Shown here in pieces: positions 24,301 to 36,300 of a DNA stretch of 64,000 nt. A program made the translations under genes and the position numbers. The notes under the pieces were generated by a model that had not been told where the DNA came from, did no database searches, and saw only the letters and a program-made list of their open reading frames with translations. This DNA is from Nematostella vectensis (lineage: Eukaryota > Cnidaria > Anthozoa > Actiniaria > Edwardsiidae). Every line of letters begins with the position of its first letter. The stretch's first letter is position 1. Where the stretch lies: NCBI RefSeq assembly GCF_932526225.1, contig NC_064046.1, forward strand, positions 496,001-560,000. Direction: 5' to 3'.

Positions 24301-27300
24301 CATGCCGCCTAGTTTAGCCAGGCCTGCTCGATATGCTCGTACTCCCAGCGGTCTTAAGGCCTGGCTAATTTAGGCGACATGTAGCGTGCGACATTTTTTC
24401 TTAGTTTAGACACTACCAAAAACATGTAGCGTGCGACACGAAAATGTTTCTCAACTATCCGAGAAATGCGCTACAATGTCTCTGTGGGTGGCTTAACTAG
24501 GAGATTTACAGGCGACATGTATCGCGCGACGTCGCGCTCGACATGATGCCTAGTTTAGCCAGGCCTTTACATTCCACCGCAGAAGATCTTTCGTGACTTT
24601 CGCGGCCAAACAGAAAAAGCGCAGGATCATCGTGCATGTTTTCTCGAGGTTATTGACTCGTAGGCCTCCCAAGATGTTAATATTTACAGTTTACTTGTGA
24701 ACACCATGGTTATCAAAACCCTGAAAAGTGATGACACAACTTCTTCCTGTAGGGGAACTAGATACACGTTTTTATAATAACGTCTTATTTTCAGTTGAGG
24801 CTCGGTCGTTCCTATTTTTAGAGTATTTTAAGGCGGAAATGTTCTTTGATTTTAAGTGTATAAAAATATAGCACCCAACGAACTATTAGAAGAGAACAAG
24901 TGAGTATAAGATAGAAATAATATTATTCAAGGTTTAATTGTCACGACAATTTCATTCTGCATTTTAGAAAACTAAAAAAAAAGCAATATTTTTTCTGCTA
25001 TCCGAGCCTCGGCATGTTCTAAGTAGTTCTTAAAATTCGCGAAATCTCAGGCTGGACGTTCTTATAAAAATGGTTCTTATAAAAATAATAGAGTTAGAGA
25101 CGAGCTGAAGTTTTAGATTTCTTAAAAGTCTGGTTAAGAATAACGTTCTTATAAAAAAGGTTCTTATAAAAATAATAGAGCTAGAGACGAGCTGAAGTTA
25201 AAGATTTTTTAAGGGTCTGGTCAAGGATAATTGAATTTGTACCGAGAAAAAAAGACAGCATATGCCGAAACGTATTAAAAATACAATTCACGGCGAATTC
25301 CTGAATTATCTTTTTTGAATAAAAACTACATTTTTATCCTAGCATCCAAATTTATGCATTTCATGACAGTTACAAAACGGCGTTGCGTGGCCAATACAGA
25401 TTTAGTATATCTAGTTAGAGACGAAGGAAAATAGCTTTATTATGTTCGTTTCTCTACTACTTTTGTGAGAATAAAAATAAACGATGAAAAAGAAGCACAC
25501 TCATATTGATACACATACGGACTGGAAAACAGGATATAATTCGTTCTTTTTAAGTTGTATCCGATATAAATGCCACAACATTTAATTTTCCTAGGATTCA
25601 TGTTGCACTTTAAGTAGTCTGCCACCCAGTCTAAACATTGGGCAAATTCTGTCGATCTTGCCGAAGAGGGAGTTACATCTAATTGTTCCAAGAAATAAAA
25701 CCATGTAAAGCTGTGCTACAACATCTGTCAACCTAGGCATCCAGGTTGATGAAGAGTGTTCCTCTGTTGTCAATTTTACGACAAATCTAAGATAATTTAT
25801 TGGCAATTGCTTGCTTCCATTTTTGTAATGTCGTTATTATATTTTTCTCAGACCAACGGAATGAAGAGGAAGGGGGCTTCAGTAAGTGCTCTTACTCCTC
25901 TCAGACAGGCGTCTGTGGATACTCACCTACATTAAGCCTTACTTGAAATATGGGAACAAATCTAATGAATTCGATGAGTCCATGAAACTAGAAATAAGTG
26001 GCCGTAAATTACAAAGCCGTCTTTTAAAAACACGTCTCTCAGTTCAAAAGTTAAAGCTACAAATGAAAGCCTTACTTGAAATATGGGAACAAATCTAATG
26101 AATTCGTTGAGTCCATGAAACTAGAAATAAGTGGCCGTAAATTACAAAGCCGTCTTTTAAAAATGCGTCTTGTAGTTCAAAAGTTATAGCTACAAATGAA
26201 ATTATTTTGAATAGATTTGAGGCCAAATGGTCGGGCTTATACTATAAAAATATGTTTTGTAAAGAGATGAAGACAAGGAAAAGTTGATATCGACTTATCT
26301 AAAGATGTAATGTAGGCCACGGAAACTTTTTTCCTCTTTCCATTTGTCATTTGAGCCGAAAGAGTCATATTCTATAGCTAGAGTTGCAGTATTTTGGAAA
26401 GCACACACCTACGTAAGTTTGGGTGCAAGGCCATAGACGGAATGTGGCGATGCTAATATTTAAGTTATGATTTAACAAAAGTTATAATCTTTTATTACAC
26501 TTTTGTTCAATGTGTACTTAATTTTCGGTCAATATTGCCTTTCTAGCGACATGATACATCGTGAAAGTGTTTGGCTTGGTTGAGTAATTTCTAAATTCGA
26601 TCCTGGCATAAGTAGAAACAAATGTAAAAAAATGTTACGTCGGTTTTACATTTTAAATTAAACGTTTCCAAGATTTTTTCGAGGATTTAATGGAGCTTGT
26701 TGCTTCTATGATGGTTCTTAGAAGCAAAAGCATGATTCATAGAATGTGAAATCAGCTTGTATCTTAAGTATAAAATGACGAAAATTTTGTCTACGAGCTG
26801 AGAACATTTCCGAGAGATGATTTTCTTCTCTGGTGTCTGTTTCGAAGAGCCTTCTCACAATCTCGAATTTTGCCGCATTAGAAAGTTTATCTTATTGAGC
26901 AATTCCCTAGTGAACAAAAACCGGTGTGAACAATTTGACACTCATTAAGTTTTGAATGAAAAATTGCGATATTGTTTGTCTCATAGTTATTGTAGTCTGC
27001 GATTTGCGCAAGAAAATAGGCTGTTGTCATGGGAATGTTTCCCATTTCTTTTCGCGTTGTCTGACACGTTTGTTTTCCCAATAAAATAAAATCTTACCGA
27101 TTTCCTGCTTCCGCAATTTTTATTAAGCAGGTCTGACAATGCGAAGGAGCATCAATCTAGATAGACGCGAATCTTACTATGTCTGGCTTTATTACCAAGT
27201 TATTTCAGCTTCCAATGCTAAGAAAAGAGCTATTAGTATTACTGTCAGCAACATATTGATGCCAAAGTATCATATTTGTATTGTGGATCAGTTAAATAAA

Positions 27301-30300
27301 GTTTTCTGTGAAGCATCCGATCGTGTTTTACTTGTAGAACAATTACAAGAAAGTTGGCGATGAAGATTTTTAGATAACAAATTTTAACGAGAGGGAAGAA
27401 ATTAGTTTCGTGTTTATCTCTTTTGCGTGGGGAATTTCCAACGATCAAATTTGAATTCTCAGTATATGCTTTATAATTTAGTCTACCAGGTTATCGCCTT
27501 GAGTGAACATGTAATAGAGACCATGTGTGTTTGAGTTGATATTGAAGATTTTAATAGCTTTTGTGACTGTCATCTCTTGGTGAAGTATTTCTTTTAGTGT
27601 TTAAGAGTTTGAAAATTGAAACAGAGAAGGAGATAAGGAAATTGCTGGGAATTAAGACTTGACTTTCAAACAAAGTCTTTCGTTTTAGTGTTTTATGAAT
27701 AAACTATGAGAATGCCGTCATTTAGGAATGCGCAATTTAAAAAAAATAGTTTTTAAAAGGGAAACCCAAGCGAGTTTTAGAAAAAATTGGGAACCTTGCC
27801 TTTATGACCTTTTTGCGTTAATTTTTTTGTTTTTGTTTTTAAGAAAAAGCCCGAGGAAAGTGCTTGAAGTCGAGTTTATGGGAATATTAAAATATCGTCA
27901 ATTTTTAGCAAAAACAAGTGTTAAAGAAAAGTGCTCGCGGTATGAGGCATTGTCTTAAGTATTTTTGGTACTTTTCATCTATCAAGAAGAGATAAAAAGA
28001 TAAAAGTGCTAAGTGGGCAATCAAGTTTGTGGTGAAATATTTTAAGCTTTTAATCTTTTAAGAGCAGCAAACTTTAACAGGGCAGACTTTCTTATAGGAA
28101 ATCACCAGTAGATTCATTTGGCAGTTAAGTGTGTTTGTGGCGCGATGGCGGCTAATTTTATAGAATAGTTTTTGAGGGCAGGATTTCCAATCAAAAAGTA
28201 ATTCCAGACATTGAATTCTCTTTGTGCATTGTTATATATATATATATTTTTTCTCCTTTCCTCCGATGGCTTTTGTGTCAATTCATCTAAAACAGACTTC
28301 CCGAACGGAAACAATTCCATACCTCTTTTTGTACACTTCTACAATATCTATTATTTCCATTGTTCTTTGCACCACACTTCAGCTCGTTTAGCATATTTTT
28401 TAGACAGCGTTTATGTTATCGATACAGCAAGCTGGTTGTGAGGTAATGTCTCCGTGTAATTCTTCAAGCAGGCGGGCATGTAACGAAGGCAATTTCCCAC
28501 ACACGGCAGGGGTTCACACTAAAACTTTCGTTTGATGCTAATGGTAATATTTACTACCAATGACTTTTACAGGCAGTGCGCCATATTTTCCATCCATATA
28601 CTCGACAGATACAAAGTTATAAAATGTATAACATTTTTAAAAGTTTCAAGAATTTGTTTTTCTCAGACAAGAAATGAAAACCTCACAATAACCTCACAAT
28701 AACGAAGCCCCAGGCAATTCACCCCTTGAAATAACCATAAACACAGTGTGAAAGACCCCTCCTTAGGGGCGTGGAACTTTCTGGAATCACACCTTATGAA
28801 TTGTTTGCTTTTCTACTTTTGAAGTCTTGTGGCGCATGAAAAAAAGAAAGGAAAAACACTCGAAAGATAACGCACAAACCCAGATGTTTTAGTATCCTAA
28901 GGCCATTCAAATATTTTGTTTTAAAATGGAAATTCTTTGCCGACACCTGCTAGACGTGAGAAAAAGGTACACAGCATTAAAACTCAACGAAAATTTCGCT
29001 CAAATTTGTTGTGTCATCGTTTGTACACTGTAATGCTGACTCTAAGTAAACAGGTACCTCTTTAACGACCACTTATTAGCGACCACATCTATAACGACCA
29101 CCTCTATAGCGACCACATCTATAGCGAGCACCTCTATAGCGACCACCTCTATAGCGACCACCTCTATAGCGAACACCTCCATAGCGACCACATCTATAAC
29201 GAACACCTCTAAAGCGACCACCTCTATAGCGAACACCTCTATAGCGACCACCTCTATAGCGAACACCTCTATAGCGACCACATCTATAACGACCACCTCT
29301 ATAGCGACCACCTCTATAGCGACCACACCTATAGCGAACACCTCTATAGCGATCACATCTATAGCGATCACATCTATAGCGAACACCTCTATAGCGACCA
29401 CCTCTATAGCGACCACCTCTATAGCGACCACCTCTATTGATACCAAGTCTATAGCGATCACATCTATAACGAACACCTCTATAGCGACCACATCTATAGC
29501 GAACACCTCTATAGCGATCACATCTATAGCGAACACCTCTATAGCGACCACCTCTATAGCGAACACCTCTATAGCGACCACCTCTATAGCGACCACCTCT
29601 ATAGCGAACACCTCTATAGCGACCAAGTCTATAGCGATCACATCTATAACGACCACCTCTATAGCGACCACCTCTATAGCGACCAACTCTTTAGCTACCA
29701 CCTCTATAGCGACCACCTCTATTGATACCAAGTCTATAACGACCACCTCTATAGCGACCACCTCTATAGCGACCACATCTATAACAAACACCTCTATAAC
29801 GACCACCTTTATAGCGACCACCTCTATTGATACCAAGTCTATAGCGACCAAGTTTATAGCGACCACCTCTATTGATACCAAGTCTATAGCGACCACCTCT
29901 ATAGCGACCAAGTCTATAACGACCACCTCTATAGCGACCACCTCTATTGATACCAAGTCTATTGCGATCACCTCTTTAGCGACCACCTCTATTGATACCA
30001 AGTCTATAGCGATCACCTCTATAGCGACCACCTCTATTGATACCAAGTCTATTGCGATCACCTCTTTAGCGACCACCTCTATTGATACCAAGTCTATAGC
30101 GATCACCTCTATAGCGACCACCTCTATTGATACCAAGTCTATTGCGATCACCTCTTTAGCGACCACCTCTATTGATACCAAGTCTATAGCGATCACATCT
30201 ATTGCGACCAAGTCTGATACGATCACCTCTATAACGACCACCGTTATAGCGACGGGACGCTAGCATAGTCTATTACCCATGCAGTTCGGCAACTATGGAC

Positions 30301-33300
30301 AGTTTTTTCCTTTTTATTAGGACTTCAGCATTGCACAGCCTGTTTTCCTCAGTTAAACGGTCGTTTGGTGATTTTTTTAAATCTCAGTTGTTGTTTCAGC
30401 TAGTCTAGAAATTTTACTGTTTTCATTAATTATGACATAGCGAATATGAATCGGAAGTTCTTTTTTTGACAAACATGAAGTATTACCGTCTACTTTCAGC
30501 GTGATATTGGTCTATCAAAATGCTTCAAGGATTTTGAATGAGGGAAACCAAAAGACGATTTTACCTGTTTAAAATCTTCCGCGAAAGTTCGCAGCTATAT
30601 GAATACCGCAGTAATAGAGGATGGCTCCAAATATGTGGCCATTAAATGGATGAACCACTATAATAGACGACTTGCTATTAAACAATTTTTTTTTCGGTCG
30701 CGCGGCAATACCAAAAAGCAACTTCCTTAGCGCTTGCGGCCAAGCCATAAAACTTCTTTGCTGCGTATTTTGAAAATATTTTAAAAATATTTAAAAATAT
30801 TTTATTTTTTTGTCGTTCTCTGGCATGACGCGCAGCTATTTTTGTGTTTATTTTTGGCTTGAAAGTCCCCTGTTTCTCAGGAAGGATTATCTCCTCGCGC
30901 ACCCAGGGGTATTGTTAAAAGAAAGGGACGAGGGCAATTGGCTAACAAAGTCTATTTTCTTAATTCTCCTCAGAATGCATCTACAGGGGGACCGTCTACG
31001 GGGCGGAGACTGGTTCAATCATATGGAGATGTGGACTTGAAGATGTTGTCTACAGAACCACTGTCAATTGCTCTATAGGAAAAGTTCATCATTGTTCACT
31101 CATTAGGCAGCGCTTTACCAAGCCATCAGGTACTGCTTTGGCATTCGGCCCATCATTTCAATGAGGCTCTGACCCCATTATCAAAAGCTTTATATGTACA
31201 TTAAGTGTTCTGTGTAGTGGTGCTGCTGACCTGACCTGGAGGCTCAGCTTGTAACGGACCTCGTGTCCTATGCTATTGCCTCTTTCGGGGTGAAAAATTA
31301 AGAAAAAATAAATAACCATCACTACCACCATCACCATCACCTTAACCACCTCAACCATCATCACTACCACCATCACATCACCTTGACCACCTATCATCAC
31401 TACCACCATCACCATCACCTTGACCACCTTAACCATCATCACTACCACCATCACATCACCCTGACCCCCTTAACCATCATCATCATCATCATCAACAACA
31501 ACATCGCCACAAACAATAACGAAAACCACAACGACCAGCTGACTCTGCAAAAATGATCTCCAATCCTTCCACCGGCGTAATTTCCGATTCATGATTTAAA
31601 AAGATAATATTTTCTTTGTCAGAATGCCAAGGAGTGATTCATCGAGGAAACTGGATTTACAAGAAATCCGAAAATAAGTGCGCTAGAGAACCCGGTCCGT
31701 TTAGTGAAGAAAAGGAATGTCAAAAGTGTGAGTTGCACTCATTTACGTTATACAGCTTATTTTGCTGTTGAACCTATTCTTCTCTAATTTAACTTGGCGG
31801 TTTAGGTGTGACAGTTTACGAGAGAAGTCCTTGCAATTGCACAATTGATAAGGGACAAAAGGTCGACATCTCTTGTCCCAAATGGAAGCCGTTGCTGTCG
31901 CAGTACAATTTCACTTACAATGCCAAAATACATGCCACACAATACCGACGCGATTTGCTCGGCTGGTGCGGCAGCAAAGGTATCGTTAATCATCAAGTAA
32001 CGCCATTTAAACCCGTATTGTCACCAGTTTACTTCCGGTCGATAACGTAACAATCTCCGATGATTTTTAACGGAAAACGCGAAAAATATTTCAAAATATG
32101 GAAAGCAGTGAGTCTATTGGAAGTTTCTTTAAGGATGTGATCGATAATTTAGAGAGGATGGCCTGTTAAATATCTCGGGTTATAATAGATTCTTTTGTCT
32201 TTTAACGGTCGAGGTTTCCGTCGGACCTCCGAAAGTGAACTGGTGACAATGCGGTTTTAAACCCTCAGAACAAGTCCTACCTACCCCTGAGTAACCATTT
32301 CCTTATTCACATATTACGCCGCCATTTTATTTCCTCGCACATGACCTTGTGACTCTAACCACTTTTTATGCGAGTAACGTAGATACTTTGAATTATTTAT
32401 TGTTAAGAAAGTAAAATACCTTTATCTTGAATGGTAATTTTGTGGTCTGTAACCATATTATTTTTGTACTCAGCAAACAATAAGTTATTGGCTGATCGAC
32501 ATTCTCACACTTTTGGAGAATTTAATGTTTTTATTACTTTCATTTAAAAATAATACTTCACTTTTAATGTGCAAAGGCCTAGGCTAAAAATATAGTCAAT
32601 AATTTAGTCTTTTCTCGATTGCCTTTATAAGCCTTTTTTATGAAACTCTCTCGTGGTTATATTCCCTTTGCATCTAATACTTTCCCACTCAGCTCGACCT
32701 TTAATAACGTCCAACTAATCGCCCTTTTCTCCCGAACGCTCGGTCCCAAAATAGTCCACTTAATTTCACTTACGTCTTTGTTGTCACTTGATGCTTGACT
32801 TTTTTCTATTTTGTTACCCAGAAACGCACGATGAAATAAAGGGCGCCTTGAGGGATCAAATAGATAGCTGCAAGGTATGTGTAAATTGTCCATGCACCCT
32901 TTTCTATGAGGACCAAGCATATAGCTGCAATGTAATGTGTATATGACCCTTGCGGCCAAAGTTTTTGTATATGGCCCTTGCGCGCAAAGTTTTTGTATAT
33001 GGCCCTTGCGCGCAAAGTGTGTGTATATGGCCACTGCGCGCCCCTTCTATGTGGGCCATGCATATCTTGTGCGTGTCATGTGAGTGTCGTGCTGGTTATA
33101 CGTGGATTTTTTCAAAGATCTTGTGTTCTAATCTACAAGTGTGGAACTTTTTTGGGCTTAGGATCCCGGGTCACACAAGGTGTCAAGTGCGGAACTTCAT
33201 AACATTGTATTGTTTATTTATTTAATGATAGCATACCTCATGTCAACTCCAAACCGTGGAGACTATCTACCAGATGATAGAGAACATAACGTCTCAACCA

Positions 33301-36300
33301 AACGGGGACCAGTTGGCTCCCATAGCGCAACAAGTGCAGTTTGTGGGTGACGCCGTGGGACTCTTAAGGAGAAAGGACGCACTGGACTATGACGTCATCA
33401 TTGTAAGCTCATACTACAGGGCTGCCACGGGTTCTTAAAATCCTTAAGGTCGTGTGATTTAGAAATGTCCTTTTCCAGGTCTGGAAAGTCACGGAATTAG
33501 AATAAATGCCCACCAAAGTCATTATTAAGTCATGGAAGCAATGTTTGACGTGAGAGTTGATTTAAGAAGATTACGAATGAAGCTTTTTTTATGAAGGATC
33601 ATGGTCAAGGTTTTTTCTGAAATCGTAGGAACCCGGTTCTGAATTCCGTGGCAGTGGCGAATCCAAGGGAGTTATGTGGATTGCCATCTTTTAAAAGCGA
33701 ATGCTTTGTCCTAAGGATTAGACTTTTGACAAGGACTTTGGTTGGTTTCATTTTGAATCAGCTTTTAAAAATACCCTGGATCTGCAACTGCTGAGGAAAA
33801 TGAAAAAAAGAGGTTGGGTAAAAGGAAAAAAGGCCATGGTATGGGGGGGGGGGGGGGGGGGAGGGGGAGTAGAGTTTGTGGGACACGCAGTTGGCCTCTT
33901 GAGGAGAAGAGACCTCGGGCATCATTCCATGTGGTAAAAATGGGATGTGAGTTTGAGGAAGTCAGATAAGGGCAAAAGGGAGCAACGTTACTATCGTACT
34001 TTCTGATGATTTTCTTGTTCTTCTTTTTCTGTCAGCCCCTAGCAACATCTCTCCTGCGTTCCAGTGACAACATTGTGAACACGTTGCATCAAAACTTCAG
34101 TGAGAGGAACGATTTGGTATGTTCTCTGTTTGAATACTTTTTTTTCAATAATTAGTTTAGAAGGTAATCATAAGAAATTCCAAACAGAAACATTAAAGAG
34201 AGTTGGATACGTAACAAACAAATGGCAAATAATGTGATGTGACTTTTGACACGAAAACATTACACGCCCCATTAAGGGCCTGTTTGACGTTTATCTCAAC
34301 AAAGTCTCCTTCCCCTGTTTCCTCTGCTATCCTCGTGTCGAGAATTTCCGCACTAGAATAATTTTGAAAGCATGAAAACTGCTTGATTTGGAGCAGATTA
34401 AGCAATGTCTCGATTTAATAATATCTAAATATAATTTCCGGTCACACCGTAGAGTTTTATTCTTCATCTCTTTCAGTCCCACAAGCTCATTGGTCACCTC
34501 GAACACGTGACACCTTTAATGGTCAAGGCCCTCGAGAATAGCGAAAAGCAGTTCACATTCACATCCCGAAACATCGGTAAAGACTAACTTCCTACAACAG
34601 GGGCGATTATTAGTTATTTTGTATGCAATATTTTTTTGATCTCAATTATACCTTCTCTGTCACATTGACGAAACATTAATATATGCTGTAATAACATAGG
34701 CGGTGTAAAAAGCCGCAGCTGCAAATTCACTGCTTCTTAGCTATAGATGGAATAGTCAAGTAACTTGTTTTCGGTCTCCGTCTTAACTTCCCTTTAGTAA
34801 CCATGCTCCAAGCAATGTTTTTTAATAACACAATTCACGGGTGGCCTAGTGTGTTAGCGCGTCGGCCTCTCACCGCTGTGGCCCAGGTTCGAATCCTGGC
34901 TCAAACTGGGGATTTTTTCCGGGTTCCTGCCTTGAATCGAATTTGTCACAAGTGAGTTGAAGCTATTCTCCCGTGTTTCCAGACTTCTCAGATAAGGACA
35001 CTAAACCGGAGGTCCCGTCTCTTCAAGCTGTACTACACTAAACCTGAACCGAAGGGACGTAAAAGAACCACTGGGGACGCAATAAACCCTCTGGCAGTGA
35101 CCACCCCCAGTGACAGTGCTTACTAACCGAGGTTACACTTGAGTTGGAGCCGTGCTCTGTTGTGTCAACCTTACCGCTATTTCATATGTGTAATAGTGGT
35201 AGAAGCCTTATAAATCCTAAATCCTAAAAAACATACTAATGCCTCAAATGGCAGCACCTCAGTTTCAACGTCGCCTGGAAAGCTTTTACCCGGCGAGAGA
35301 GCCAAGGTCTGCGGCTTTGTCGTCATCGTAGTGTTAGGGTTGGCTCTGAACATGTCTGTCATTCTCCTGGTGGTGTTCAAGAAAGTCCCTAGAAAGAGCA
35401 TTACTTTTTTCGTCGTCAATACGGCGGTGGCCGGCTTACTGTCGCTTTTACTGGAACCTCCGCTCGTGATCAGTAGCCTTATATCACAATCATTTAACTG
35501 GTGGATGCGAGGAATCATTACGATCGCACTCTGTAAATGGTTCATTTTCCTAGATAGCTCGCTGAGCTGGGTTTTACTGCTAATACTATTTATCATATCA
35601 CTGGAGCGGTTTAGGGCGGTCTCATCGACTGTACAGTTGTCGTCCTTATCGCGCCGAAGCCTTGCCTTGCTGGTCGCCCTTCCCTGGGTAATGTCGCTAG
35701 TGATTAACACTGCATCTCTTACCCAATGTGAAATAAGAGACAAAGGAGTTTCGTTTGAATGTATGTGCAGTCAAACCGAAGCCACCTCGATCATATACCT
35801 TGTGATGAATGGGCTGTATCTCACGTTTGTATTGGCCATCTTCTCTATCAACTCGGTGATCGTACCAAGACTGGTTAACACTCAAGGAGCCATCGACCTA
35901 CCCGCTATCCAGCAAGAAAGGCGTGTCAAGAAATTCCGCTCGGCTGTTAACATGGTTCTAAGCTCACTGCTCCTCTATATTCTCTGCGTATCACCGCTAA
36001 TTATATATTTTACAGTTTTCCAGTTCGAGTTCTTGATAAACTATAGTCCAAATAGTCCGAGTAGTCCAAGCGCATTATCTTACTTCCTTCTTCTTTTGAT
36101 TTTTCGCATGAATTCTGCGCTCAGTTTGATTACATATTTTGTGTTCCTTGAGGATTTTCGATCAGTATTGCGTTCTGCGATTTCTAGAGTAGGAATATAT
36201 ATAGCGGAACGTGAAAATAGACAACCATTTACAAGACCTAGGCGGACTGTTAGAGGAAATATAAACCTTGGAGAACTAAATGAAAGGAAGCGAGCCGGCG

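Noticed and set aside
27139-27363. 74-codon plus-strand frame in a receptor intron
   Set aside because: No motif, no splice sites, AT-rich composition like the surrounding intron.
29042-30241. 399-codon open frame on the minus strand
   Set aside because: Translation of a 15-bp minisatellite with no stop; pure pentapeptide repetition, no splice or start context.
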